This document shows positions 22,901-30,505 of a DNA stretch of 64,000 nucleotides, piece after piece (positions within the stretch are counted from its first letter, which is position 1; every line of letters begins with the position of its first letter). The DNA is from Macrosoma leucophasiata (taxonomy: Eukaryota > Arthropoda > Insecta > Lepidoptera > Hedylidae). Under the pieces are notes generated by a model. It was not told the DNA's origin. It did not search any database and saw only the letters and a list, made by a program, of their open reading frames with translations. The position numbers were made by a program, and so were the translations under genes. The DNA is taken from contig JAWQUS010000017.1 in assembly GCA_036365455.1 (NCBI GenBank), positions 11,780,001 through 11,844,000 of the forward strand, read 5' to 3'.

Positions 22901-23475
22901 TCCCAATGCAGTGAATCTATTGCCGACCACCTTGACTGTAAAATCTTGAGTATGTCTTCAAACTCCCATTTTTCTTGAGTGGTATCTAAATCGATGTTTT
23001 TAACTGATCTCATAAAAGCCTTGAAGTTAGCCGTCTGTTTTCTTAGCATCTCGTCTAATTTACTGCTGTTGCCGCGATCTATTTTAATCTTGCTGATATC
23101 ACCACCCGCTTGCTCTATGTTGCGCGAAGGAAAGGGCCCAGCCGACCCTGATGCCTCCCTATCTTCTTGTACTTCTGGCTGCTTACGCTTTGTCAATAAA
23201 GCCTGAGTTTGCTGATCTATATAATTTTTCATTGACACATAATATTTCTTGGTAGTGTCGTAACAATTTTCTGTAAAATAAGGATGACTCCTACTTTGAT
23301 CTGAACAGATACGGTCATGATTATACTCAAATTCTGCCCAGCTTTGCTCCAAAACCTGCAAACGCCTATTATAGTAATCGATAGTTTTCCTATCCGACCC
23401 ATCTTTCTTGATATTCGTAAACATTTGAACCATACTTTCGTAAATAGCCGATTGCGATTCAATTAAATCTGCCAT
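16990..23475 (-). CDS. BEL/Pao Gag-Pol-Env fused polyprotein, integrase core deleted
   Basis: A 2,161-aa frame from the ATG at 23475 (MADLIESQ). A possible GTG start four codons upstream is unlikely. Order: Gag with a DUF1759-type capsid region (about 240-400); protease D530 in LIDQGSQ; RT with FTADIEKMF and YMDD at 929-932; RNase H with D1105 (FCDAS), RLELCGA, WVDS and NPADC (D1226); start of the integrase zinc domain (HPIILPSK to LAFVRQ, ending 1428); then directly the integrase C-terminal DUF5641-type part (DVVIIKDDNLPPGKW, GRVVELHPG). The catalytic core that belongs between them is absent without loss of frame. Next come a signal-peptide-like stretch (1511-1532), a furin-type RRRR site at 1631-1634 followed by a GLINGVGYIANSLFG fusion-peptide-like segment, a cysteine-rich ectodomain, a membrane span (about 2048-2066) and a cytoplasmic tail with an alanine run. 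The envelope part resembles baculovirus F/errantivirus Env. The Gag CCHC knuckles also appear lost near 450-490. Confidence 0.9.
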   Translation of the reverse strand: MADLIESQSAIYESMVQMFTNIKKDGSDRKTIDYYNRRLQVLEQSWAEFEYNHDRICSDQSRSHPYFTENCYDTTKKYYVSMKNYIDQQTQALLTKRKQPEVQEDREASGSAGPFPSRNIEQAGGDISKIKIDRGNSSKLDEMLRKQTANFKAFMRSVKNIDLDTTQEKWEFEDILKILQSRWSAIDSLHWDIDSELNEGNQDYETAFTNHEQTYIRLKKEINSKLWSTAHREYSTPKLEIPVFSGSYHQWTSFKDLFEEAIHRNRSLSNAQKMQFLKGKVKGEAERLIQHLQISADNYSVCWDILNHRYNNKRLIFTSHVNILMNIPTTQQQSVNHLKRIHDTSMECLNAIKNLGVDTESWDPLIVHMLAQKLDSETYNDYMESVPNPRELPKLSEFLHFLEVKFTTLETTRRKQETNAPKIYNHTFNTHLGKSYPKQQNQKFPLYKNAFYSSPKNTLPDRNVNNRVQQNSKYNCHISSALSSDTDAQPSCSSSHVALPREPSEILLATAVIKVQALDGTYHKMRALIDQGSQTSLITENAAQILKVPRQPFKGGITGIGDKENICRGLITINCCSIVSDFSFQTDVFIMKSLTKNLPSRSFSQPCWSYLNNITLADPEFYISRHIDILLGADIYSLILMDGMCRSNSSLPIAQQTQLGWILSGQTRSFQCNVVLNNYEDIQKFWEIEDIAENSPITSEDQECIKLYESTTIRREDGKYEVRLPLKPDFREKLGQSKSKAIGQFYQLEKKFNKDHGLSIKYKTFMNEFLTKGYMTPSADCNEIPHCYLPHFAVIRKDSSTTQLRVVLNASAKTSSGYSLNDVMCRGPNLQKDLQSLLIKWRLYKYAFTADIEKMFLNIWLNSEDQLLQKLVWRVEQKHKLKEYQLKTVTFGTKAAPFLAMMTLKRLAQDEKHRFKGSLALEVLENSFYMDDLIQGSHTTETAKQLKNDLITLLRAGGFNLRKWKSNIPELSDDVNSNNESFDFKQLESTKTLGLRWNPRDDTFTFQSETILQSSSSKRTKRALLSDMSKLYDPLGWLTPITTEIKLLFQDVWQQSTQWDEQVSIEIWEKWCNIKANLKHIDQYKVPRWLQIQENDTIELHGFCDASTKAYACVVYCKTRRPDGSSSVILVAGKSKLVPLVKEKSIPRLELCGALLLSKLMAKIVECLNGYKIIIFGWVDSMVVLAWIHGDSDRWKPFVAHRVIKIKTCIPTSSWRYIKSRDNPADCASRGLVACELSENTLWWQGPEWLKNYDSTEDENQNKYTTNQEQKKKQMLVNVAQFSNKNEIVEYLLNKFSSFSKIVRILAWIRRYIKKKSGSRFLSVQELKESREIVIKAVQYSEYLEDVNNLQKSLAISSKNKILNLTPILDQAGILRVGGRLSHANIDQDMKHPIILPSKSRLTELIIDQAHELTYRGGARLTLAFVRQINDVVIIKDDNLPPGKWALGRVVELHPGNDGFVRVVSLKTKNGIIKRPVIKLSVLPVNKTENNSDPQSHNQNAIRDKKPVKKKVFCLTSLSLLLFFMAFIPVSQAINYNKTSLQPVNGIYFDHITHMNVIRDDWRLVVYYDTQPYRDGNSALIKYIKYLKLICESIKEQSYCNGIILQLQHGADELQLYDNMIMSHQPGSPVRRRRGLINGVGYIANSLFGVLDARFADKYEHDIDTIRNNEKHIAALWKNQTSVIEAEFNFIKNMENIMLKHHKTVNKKLTDLEGEVTLIKSEVMLTTDFLSSAMIANNIFYTLKSYQDLLLHTLTNIYNGKLNLHLLTPEQLKRELNIISGQLPRDLYSPIDTLDLSNIYSLLQVRARMSQRYLITEVKIPLISRDCYEISRLIPVPHRVGNKSISIVPISEFVAVNLHRNNIILLTENEIKSCTRQRSDLILCHLKKPILDIKDDHSFCMTRAESRICDTRRELCNDVWSELNIINNYFYFCCGVCNVKLLCDNEITAIPLSSAGLLSVTEGCVIKSADFMVYTHKQGTNQINSNPIFILPGISPINNIVNLTIPKSSIQNESAEFIDSRNQIIDIQNKLDVIKNSNPLSDELTYHDYHHYTAIYVLFAIFIMVGLVYISRRVMRCRRSSSTDESEAAAAAGESGAGRPRPALQSRDISVQCSVMCGDDMRSEVLCSDVENSGTSRAHASKRNNSTSPVLRSVYCVPDSS
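18571..18582 (-). other. Furin-type cleavage site in Env region
   Basis: Codons for RRRR (residues 1631-1634), directly followed from G1635 by a glycine-rich hydrophobic stretch. Class I fusion proteins of the baculovirus F/insect retrovirus Env type are cut at such a site to expose a fusion peptide. The site is intact here. Confidence 0.75.
19186..19197 (-). other. Integrase-core deletion junction
   Basis: The frame passes from LAFVRQ (integrase zinc-binding domain) straight to INDVVIIKDD (integrase C-terminal domain). In BEL/Pao relatives the zinc-binding cysteines and the D,D,E core, usually some 200 residues, lie between. No stop or frameshift marks the junction. I see no GT...AG intron remnant here, so a deletion is the simplest reading. 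Confidence 0.75.
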
Positions 23476-23801
23476 AATTACTACCACTTTTAAAAGTCAA
23501 TATAAAATGGAAAGACCTTACTTTTATACGTATACTCTGTTTTGCTGATGCGATCCCGTGCACCTTGTTGGCACGTGACTGATGCTGGCTCCTTGTTGCG
23601 CCCGGCACCTCTCCTGTTGCTGCTGATTACGTTATGCACCCTGATGCGCACACCGTATATGGTTTGTGTGTGAACTTGTTATCACACACAAGACCCTGAA
23701 TTCCTTGATATGCACTGCAATCCACGCGGTTGTACAGCGGAAATCACTTACACGTGTCACTATTTCACAACCCGACAACCCGTGTCCTGATCCAGTACGA
23801 A
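23476..23801 (-). other. BEL/Pao 5' leader
   Basis: Untranslated sequence between primer site and Gag ATG. GC-richer than the body. Packaging signals would be expected here, but I cannot identify one. Confidence 0.6.
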
Positions 23802-23815
23802 GGCTCGAAGGACCA
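23802..23815 (-). promoter_or_regulatory. Primer binding site, tRNA-Tyr type
   Basis: In element orientation TGGTCCTTCGAGCC, one base inside the 5' LTR. This is complementary to the 3' end, including CCA, of eukaryotic tRNA-Tyr, whose 5' acceptor strand begins CCTTCGA. Fourteen bases match from memory of the tRNA. Reverse transcription would start here. Confidence 0.8.
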
Positions 23816-23816
23816 A

Positions 23817-24056
23817 TGTTTGGGTTAGACCCCAAAGAGTTACTGATAAATAAAAATCTGATAAACTGATAAAAACTTGTATATTAAAAACTGTCCAAAA
23901 ATAACTAACCGATAATGATATGAATGAAATGTGAGAACGCGCGGCGAACTTGATTACCTAATGCGAACTGAATATAATAATAAAATAAGTATGTTGAAAT
24001 GAGGCGTATGGTGTAAAATGCTGATATAACTAATGTGCGGTGCATTAGCCCGTACA
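23817..24056 (-). repeat. 5' LTR of BEL/Pao element
   Basis: 240 bp, TG...CA ends, identical to 16653-16892 except A at 23842. It should carry the promoter. An arthropod-initiator-like TTCAGTTCG lies near the middle, just after an AT-rich TTATTATTATA run; this promoter reading is inference. Confidence 0.95.
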
Positions 24057-24061
24057 GGTGC
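24057..24061. repeat. BEL/Pao target site duplication, right
   Basis: GGTGC, matching 16648-16652. Confidence 0.92.
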
Positions 24062-24269
24062 TACATTTGATAAATTCATACATACAGCGTGCTATAACGT
24101 ATTCGTTATGCGTTTCATACTTCCACGGTACAATCTTCTTGGATATAGAAATATTTTGCAACTCATAAATTTTTCTAAAATGTAATTAGGTTACGATTTT
24201 AGTAATAGCGTTCGGAATAAGGATGGGAATATTTAAATAAAAAATGACTTGTTTCGAAATTATTAAGTA

Positions 24270-24624
24270 CTAGTTGACCCGGCAAACTTCGTATTGCCTC
24301 ACAATGAAATCATGTGTCAAAGGTTTGATATTGTATAGGAAAATGAAATTAAATGTAGAGATTCCCGTGGGAATTAGTGATTTTCCCGCAGTAAAAAAAA
24401 GTAGCCTAAATGTTGGCCAGGCTTAGTATCTATATACCACAAAAAGTTTCATTCGAATCCGTCCAGTATCTTCGGAGATTAGCCTGGACAAAGGGACAAA
24501 CAGACAGCAGACAAAACATTTTAAAATCATTGAAAAGTGTTCTAATACTGTTTTAACATCCCCAATTGGTTTTTCGTAAATATATACAATGTACACGCGG
24601 ATTTTACTGTTTTATTATATGTAT
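24270..24624 (+). repeat. LINE-3'-end-like repeat (family G2)
   Basis: Starts CTAGTTGACCCGGCAAACTT, passes TCCGTCCAGTATCTTCGGAG and AAACAGACAGCAGACAAAA, and ends with CATCCCCAATTGG and an AATATATACAATGTACA stretch. The tail resembles 42192-42345. Non-coding. Confidence 0.6.
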
Positions 24625-24626
24625 AG

Positions 24627-24907
24627 ACTAGCTGACCCGGCAAACTTCGTATCGCCTCACAATGAAATAATGTGTCAAAGGTTTGATAGAAACGGACTAC
24701 TACTAACTACTAACTACTATTTGTATGGGAAAATAAAATTGTGGATTTTACTTTTCCCTTCAATTTCTTCATATTTTCTTACCTTTTAAACCTCCCCTGG
24801 GCTTCCGAAAATCATTCAAAACCAAAATTAGCCAAATCGGTCCAGCCGTTCTCGAGTTTTAGCAAGACTAACGAACAGTAATTGATTTTTATATATATAC
24901 GTAGGTA
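24627..24907 (+). repeat. LINE-3'-end-like repeat (family G3)
   Basis: ACTAGCTGACCCGGCAAACT to GACTAACGAACAGTAATTG and a TATATATATA end. The same subfamily occurs at 48592-48844 (-) and 50016-50270 (+). Adjacent G2 and G3 copies lie head to tail. Confidence 0.65.
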
Positions 24908-25267
24908 ACTAGGTACACGAACAGTTTACATCGCATTAAGTATTATCTTAATAGTAAACCCGTTGCGTGCGTAAAAAATTGCGTGCGTTTAGGGGATGGC
25001 TTTGTCGAAAAGTGATAGGGCGACGACGGGATCAGCTGTCACCCTCCTGCCGCGTCTTCACTCCGGTGAAACGGTCATCTAGTTTTGAAGCGAACATCCC
25101 CCGGGGCTTTGAAAGAAGTAGCTTTCAAGAGGTAGTTGAGAGCCTCATTTTACCGATGTATCTAAGTCGCAAAATGGATCGTGGATCGATTGTCGATTTT
25201 AAAATCTGCAATTTGAACAAATAATATCTTTATTGTTTAATAGTCAACAATACTTACTCCTCTAATA
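24908..25267. other. Unassigned DNA, open frame without domain
   Basis: The frame 24967-25224 (85 aa, arginine- and serine-rich) has a GC-richer patch but no domain I recognise. Treated as chance. Confidence 0.35.
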
Positions 25268-25400
25268 TTATCTATACATCTATACAAATAAATAAAATTA
25301 GAGTGTCTGTTTGTAATATAAAAATAACCGCTTTTTACTAAATGCATATGTATGTATACACGGTATGTACATATACCAAAACAACATTTTTTACAAATTT

Positions 25401-25431
<31 letters not shown>

Positions 25432-25610
25432 TTGGCGGGGCTAATCTTGGGAACGGCTGGACCGATTTTGACGGGAATTTAACTGGCAGATAGCTGATGT
25501 AATAAGGAGTTATTTAGGCTACTTTTATACTAGCGTCGCACATGACTTCGTCCGGGTAGATATAGAACAATAATAAATTCTCACGCGGACGAAGTCGCGG
25601 GGACAGCTAG
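25268..25610 (-). repeat. LINE-3'-end-like repeat with terminal stem (family G4)
   Basis: The minus-strand element begins ACTAGCTGTCCCCGCGACTT at 25610 and ends in a TATAGAT-like simple stretch, with a (TCTG)n run at 25398-25425. An internal stem pairs GACTTCGTCCG (25544-25554) with CGGACGAAGTC (25586-25596). The same structure recurs at 42352-42604. Confidence 0.65.
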
Positions 25611-26102
25611 TATATTATATACTTGTGAGGGATCGGAGTACTATCAAATCAATTTCCACAAGGTAATGTTTCAAGTGGCGAAGTTGTGAGCAAATTTCGT
25701 GTAGGGGTTTATTTGAGAAATTCATAGTTCCAGCATATGAAATTGTAACTTGTTGTATTATGATTGTTACAAGAGTTATACTCTCTGATAAAACGACTGC
25801 ATTTCTAAATCTGTTGTGAAGTTAGATGTTCAAAGGCTTGAAAATATTAATTAAGTTAGGAACTCGACATCTGAATAAGTTATTAAGTTCGACATAACAT
25901 ACGTTATATTCTACGAGTATTTGGCACTGTAAACGATATTGATTCTGCTGATGACCTACTTACCTATATGCTTTTAGGTCGCGAAAAAACCCGAAAAACC
26001 GGTTTGAACACTGATTAAAAATTAAAAAACAAAAAACCCGGTAATTGTAAAACTACCGTGTTAGGCCTGTGTCGATAATTTTAGAGACGTAAAAAAATTA
26101 TT
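25611..26102. other. Unassigned AT-rich DNA
   Basis: No gene or repeat recognised. Confidence 0.3.
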
Positions 26103-26220
26103 GTAGAATGAAACCTATAGGAAATGGAAGAGAATATCATAAAAATGAAACGAAAAATAAATTACGATCGATTGGAGGTCGGGAAGGTTTTTAAGGGTAA
26201 AAGTTGACTCCATTAATCTT
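26103..26220 (+). repeat. Unclassified repeat shared with 48.9 kb
   Basis: ACCTATAGGAAATG, CATAAAAATGAAACG, then a GATCGATTGGAGGTCGGGAAGG segment correspond to 48945-49060 (ACCTATTGGAGTG, AATAAAAATGAAAAG, CGATCTGTGGTCGGGAAGG). Moderate identity; no terminal structure. Confidence 0.5.
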
Positions 26221-26372
26221 GAAATAGTGCAAGTAATTTTTGGATACCTACTTTAACAAATTTGTTAAAGCTAAAGTAAGATGATGATGATGAGTATTAA
26301 CCATATTGAAGTTATAGGTACTTATTTGGCGCGATTGGAAAAAGTGATTTTTTACGATGATATAAAAGCGAC

Positions 26373-26442
26373 AGATAAAAGCGACAGTCTGAAGTTAGTA
26401 GCTAAACAGATAAAAGCAACAGTATGAAGTTAGCCGCTAAAC
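26373..26442 (+). repeat. 35-bp tandem duplication
   Basis: Two adjacent 35-bp units (26373-26407 and 26408-26442) differing at a few bases, both ending GCTAAAC. A partial unit (TATAAAAGCGAC) precedes them. Confidence 0.85.
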
Positions 26443-26488
26443 ATTTTATTAAAACAATCGTACCTACGGTGATAGATATTTAATGATA

Positions 26489-26696
26489 ACTAGTGGCCCG
26501 CCCCGGTTTCGCGCGGTTGCAATGTTACCTACCCTCTCCTATTCATCTTAGCGTGATGTAATATAGCCTAAAAACTTCCTCGATAAATGGGCTATCTAAC
26601 ACTGAAAGAACTTTGCAAATCGGACCAGTTGTTTCTGAGATTAGCGCGTTCAAACAAACAAACAAACTCTTCAGCTTTATAATATTAGTTTAGATT
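26489..26696 (+). repeat. LINE-3'-end-like repeat (family G5)
   Basis: ACTAGTGGCCCGCCCCGGTT to a CAAACAAACAAAC run and TATAATATTAGTTTAGATTA. This is the common layout that ends with a short polymorphic tail. Confidence 0.6.
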
Positions 26697-26796
26697 ACAC
26701 TATTATCTACAAAATATTTTTATGTAGTTTTGTTTTATTCCTGCTACATTGAATTGTTTTATATTATTTCGCATAAACACATGCTTGTGAAATATA

Positions 26797-26980
26797 TTTT
26801 ATTTTAAAAGAAAAATGGAAAGAAAAATTTGACTTCAGGCGAGACTCGAACTCGCGGCTTACTGGGAATCTAGTCCAGCCGCTCTTCCGATTGAGCTACT
26901 GAAGTCCTGCCCGATTTGTCAAATCTTTCCTTCACATCTATTGCATTGCTTTATGGTAGCAGCAGCGTCATCTATTGTAT
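26797..26980 (-). mobile_element. tRNA-derived SINE (family C), left arm of inverted pair
   Basis: On the minus strand a cloverleaf-capable head: acceptor strands GACTTCA/TGAAGTC, D arm GCTC...GAGC, T arm GCGAG-TTCGAGT-CTCGC. It has A-box (TAGCTCAATCGG) and B-box (GAGTTCGAGTC) promoters, followed by an AAATTTTTCTTTCC body. It is close to identical to the inverted copy at 27091-27272. Sequence upstream of the head (CAATGCAATAGATG) is shared too. Confidence 0.75.
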
Positions 26981-26990
26981 TATATCATTG

Positions 26991-27019
26991 TACCCTTAAT
27001 AAAACAATTATTAAGGGTA
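26991..27019. repeat. 12-bp perfect hairpin
   Basis: TACCCTTAATAA and TTATTAAGGGTA around a 5-nt AACAA loop, lying between the two inverted SINE arms. Confidence 0.85.
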
Positions 27020-27090
27020 AAAGCGACTTCTTTACGATATTCAATAAACTGAAAAGTCTATTATATCGGTTGCCTAAATAGCATAGTTGG

Positions 27091-27272
27091 CAATAGATGG
27101 CGCTGCTGCTACCATAAAGCAATGCAATAGATGTGAAGGAAAGATTTGACAAATCGGGCAGGACTTCAGAGCTCAATTGGAAGAGCGGCTGGACTAGATT
27201 CCCAGTAGGCCACGAGTTCGAGTCTCGCCTGAGGTCAAATTTTTCTTTCCATTTTTCTTTTAAAATAAAATA
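27091..27272 (+). mobile_element. tRNA-derived SINE (family C), right arm of inverted pair
   Basis: Plus-strand counterpart of 26797-26980 with a few substitutions (GAGCTCAATTGG A-box, CACGAGTTCGAGTC B-box). The two arms are about 110 bp apart. Transcription through both would give a long hairpin RNA. Confidence 0.75.
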
Positions 27273-28261
27273 CATTGAATCGTTACGCTAAAGAAGTAAG
27301 TATAGCTTCTTACGTGCATAAATATAGACAGTATAGGTATGTTTTTTTAACACTACAATGAGCCAATGGACCCACACCTGCACATGTGGCAGTGACAGTT
27401 TTGACAGAAATTCGTTGCGGGCGTACGACCGTCTGCCATTAATCCCGCACTCGCCATTGGCGAGGCCATCCGTCAACTGGCACGCCACTCACGTAAACAT
27501 CACACCGTTGCGTAATATTGTTTCCTATTTTTGTAAATTTCTTGTTGAGATACTTTTCCTTTATCGACAAATAAATTTAGGTTAATAGGTAGGTATTGTA
27601 CGTTTTTATGCTCAGACTTTGATTGTACCTAAACGTGGATATACAATATAATAGAACTTTCCTATTGGAACTCTACTAAAAACATAACACTGCCTCTTAA
27701 AATATTTTTTAGATTTGTGTAGAGTTCTAGAAGGCCATGATACATAGGTACATTTGTGGTTTCTCTGTCTTTGCCGGAGTAAGTCACATTTGTGAGGACT
27801 GCCCGTCTAGTGTGCCGTCACATATTTTGCAATATTACAAATGAGGGCAATAGATTATACAGAATCATTTAAGTATTACCACGTTATATATTTATAGCAG
27901 TATATATGTAGGTTCAGTTCGGTGTAACATGCGGCCTTCGAGAATAGAGTATGATGTGTAGGAAAAACTGGGGAAAAACATAGAAAATGTTATTGTTATA
28001 CCTCTGATGTTCTAGTGCTGTTTTCGTATTGTCCATGTTTTTTTTCGTTTGATATCCGACCTAATGAATGTGTGAATCGAAGTATGATTGTCTTCGTACC
28101 TATATATTATTTTAAAGACTCTTTGAACTTGCCTCTGATTAAATTACTTGGAATCGCCTGTTTCATTTGTTGTGAAATTGCTTTCAACGATCGATCTTAT
28201 AACAATAAGAAGTGTTGTTTTTATGTAATGAAAGTGGCAAGCAATCATGTAGTTCACATGG
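27273..28261. other. Unassigned DNA
   Basis: Overlapping frames at 27288-27585 and 28015-28272 show no domain. GGACCCACACCTGCACATG is a locally GC-rich patch. No repeat recognised. Confidence 0.35.
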
Positions 28262-28481
28262 ATACTAAGTGATGACTGCATCCTATAGCCTATAAGCCTT
28301 TACTTTACATCTACACAAAAAGCAGAGGTCGAAATGCAGATGCGTTGTCACACTTGTCACCCTTGAGACCTTAGTTACCACGGACCACCTAGTGCTGAAC
28401 ACTAGGTACCATTTTGCAGCAGATAGATTAGGTAATGCGGTGGTGCCTTCGCCCTCAAGTTTCTGTACTAGGACTCTACTA
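28262..28481 (-). repeat. RepA, 3'-truncated
   Basis: Minus-strand RepA from GATGACTGCATCCTATAG to AGGACTCTACTAA, with GCAGATGCGTTGTCAC and AGTGCTGAACAC. An AACACTAGGTACC stretch is rearranged. Confidence 0.65.
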
Positions 28482-28615
28482 AACATGTGTTTACATTACA
28501 CTAACCACTCTCCAACTCTACCATGTTCTCAAAGCGCTTCTTTTGTTATCTTGGAGGTTTTCTATACAACAAAATAAATAGCAGTTTGTCTATCTTTAAT
28601 CTCAATAACACCAAT

Positions 28616-29226
28616 TGAAAAATGAAGGTACGCATTTCACATCGGGGCAGCTACTACAGCTTTATAAGGCCCAAGTGCGGCCCCATCTGGAATACTGCTC
28701 TCATTTGTGGGCGGGAGCCCCCAAATACCAGCTTGGTCCACTTGACTCCCTACAAAAACGCGCCGTTCGTATTGTTAACGATCCAGGACTTACCGACAGG
28801 CTCGAACATCTGAGCCTGCGCAGAGACATTGGGAGTCTGTGCGTGTTGTACCGTCTCTACAATGGTGAGTGCTCTGCGGAACTGTTTGACATGGTGCCAC
28901 CGTCTCTTTTCCTACACCGTACTACCCGCCGAAGAGAGAAGTTCCACCCACACCGACTGGACACCTGGCAGTGCTCAACGGTGCGGTTTTCACGTTCGTT
29001 CCTGCCCAGAACGTGTAAATTGTGGAACGAACTTCCCTCTGAGGTGTTCCCTCGGTGCTACAATATGGGGTTCTTCAAAAATGGCGTCAAAAGAGTCCTT
29101 CAGGGCTGGCAGCGCGTTGGCAACTCCCCTGGTGTTGCAAATGTTCATAGGCGACGGTGACCACTTTCCATCAGGTGGCCCGTTTGCTTGTCTGTCAACC
29201 TTCAGACATAAAAAAAAAAAAAAAAA
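28616..29226 (+). pseudogene. Jockey/CR1-type LINE RT C-terminus, 5'-truncated, poly(A)
   Basis: The frame 28615-29160 (181 aa) begins within the thumb: GTHFTSGQLLQLYKAQVRPH, LEYCSHLWAGAP, LDSLQKRAVRIV, SLCVLYRLYNGECS, FLPRTCKLWNELPSEVFP, RVLQGWQRV, then the stop. After about 45 nt (TCAGGTGGCCCGTTTGC, CAACCTTCAGACAT) it ends in A16 or more at 29209-29226. Target-primed insertion with 5' truncation explains the lack of catalytic motifs. The frame itself is undamaged, so the copy is fairly young. From memory this text is very common in Lepidoptera. A minus-strand scrap of the same family is at 8.1-8.3 kb. Confidence 0.85.
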
Positions 29227-29480
29227 CGCACTTGGCTTCAAGAAAATAACTATCATGATACGGAAAGTATTCTTACTGTCCTAGTATAGTTGACGTGTTA
29301 TCTCCAATAACATGTATTTTATAATATATTTAAATATATATAAATTAGCATAAGTGTATTTATAACGGAAATACAAACACACACAAACAGTCACACACAC
29401 ACACACACACACACACAATTTATAGTTTAGTATAAACCTAAAAAAAAAATACTTACCACTAGACAGTGTACGTGTACATT
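29227..29480. repeat. Simple-sequence region, (AC)n
   Basis: A CA-dinucleotide tract at about 29376-29416 with AT-rich flanks. No gene. Confidence 0.8.
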
Positions 29481-29499
29481 ATTTTAAATGTAATAAATA

Positions 29500-29670
29500 C
29501 CTAAGGGGTGGAGACCTGGTGTCCTGAAATACAGACCTCGGTTTAGCTTAGGCACCAGTCTCCCACAATGTAATTTCTGTATCTTACCATGTATTTTGCC
29601 ATCAACTAAGAAAAATGTACCTACTTTATATTGTGGTGAGAAATAAATCTTTTTATTATTATTTTTATTA
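29500..29670 (+). repeat. LINE-like 3' UTR with AATAAA signal
   Basis: GGTTTAGCTTAGGCACCAGT, CTCCCACAATGTAATTT and GGTGAGAAATAAATC form a transcript-like 3' end with a poly(A) signal at about 29642. The AAATAAATCTTTTTATT end is repeated at 29700-29716, so two short tails sit side by side. The source family is uncertain. Confidence 0.45.
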
Positions 29671-29741
29671 CTTAAATCTAAAACCTTAACAAATAAAGAA
29701 ATAAATCTTTTTATTTTTATTTTTATTACTAACATTTTTTC

Positions 29742-30030
29742 ACTGGTGGTAGAGTTCTAAGTGTAGGAACTCGGGGGCGTAGGCATACTAGGCACCACCG
29801 CATTACCTAACCTATCTGCCGCTAAATGGTAGTGTTTGGCACTATCGTGTGCCGGTTAGATGGTAATGTATGGCCCCGTTAAAACTATCGCAGAGACATG
29901 ACACCTTAGGTCAGGGGTGGCAACGAATCTGTATTTTGACTTTTTTATGTAGATGTCTATAGGGTGCAGTCATCACTTAACATCAATGTGAGCTGCATGC
30001 TTGTTTGTCATCTCCCTTACATAAAAAAAA
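29742..30030 (+). repeat. RepA, full length
   Basis: ACTGGTGGTAGAGTTC start and an A8 tail at 30023-30030. About 290 bp, with several private changes, such as a duplicated GGCATACTAGGCACC stretch. Confidence 0.8.
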
Positions 30031-30300
30031 CTTCATTTAAGTCCAGAATGTATTTAATCTGGCGAATCTTATATTTACCAACAAACATATTTAATTAAAT
30101 TTATGAAGGACACCCCTAAATAAGATTCCTCGAAAAGGTTTACAGCCACGACTTGATTGTCATACATATTGTTGAGATCATTAAAAAAGCAAGTGAGTCG
30201 GGTGTCCAAGAATTGTTGTTGACAAGTTTACTGGTAATAATTGTAAGACCAACAAGTAGGACATAAAGAAAATGGAAAATAAAAACGGCTTTCCGCTTTC

Positions 30301-30505
30301 GACGACCTGGTTAGTCCAGCGGCGTGTGACGACCGCTTGATTCGAAGGGTCAAGGGCTGTCCCGCACCGGGATAAATGTTTGTATGGCCTACAGATATTT
30401 GTTTCGGGTCTGGGTGTTTGTGCACGTGTTGTGTGAACAACGGCACCCACGACACAGGTTTATACCTAGTGTGGATCTGTGTGTGTAAGTGTATTTTATT
30501 TTATT
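30301..30505 (+). mobile_element. tRNA-derived SINE (family B)
   Basis: The head GACGACCTGGTTAGTCCAGC continues to an eroded B box (GGGCTGTCCCGC), followed by GTATGGCCTACAGATATTTG, TTTCGGGTCTGGGTGTTTG and ACAGGTTTATACC, with a TTTTATTTTATTA end. The best-preserved copy is at 49565-49790. The eroded B box suggests it is not transcribed by Pol III. Confidence 0.75.

Larger units (their letters stand above)
16653..24056 (-). mobile_element. BEL/Pao LTR retrotransposon (7,404 bp) with env-like region
   Basis: Complete provirus on the minus strand: 5' LTR 23817-24056, tRNA-Tyr-type primer site, about 330-nt leader, one gag-pol-env frame, 3' LTR 16653-16892, 5-bp GGTGC target duplications. The LTRs differ at one of 240 positions (G16678 versus A23842), so the insertion is recent. 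The long frame has no stop, but the integrase core is missing and the Gag zinc-knuckle region looks eroded, so it should depend on helper enzymes. Of the precedents I know, Drosophila roo has a similar single gag-pol-env frame. Confidence 0.93.

Noticed and set aside
23476..23487. Start of the BEL polyprotein at 23487
   Set aside because: The codon there is GTG. The ATG at 23475 gives the standard MADLIESQ start in good context.
25398..25425. CRISPR-like array at short tandem repeats
   Set aside because: (TCTG)n and (ACAG)n runs are simple microsatellites inside LINE-end repeats in a eukaryotic genome; no spacers.
28829..29284. 151-aa frame overlapping the LINE fragment
   Set aside because: It is a frame shadow of the RT C-terminal sequence at 28616-29160, which carries the recognisable text.
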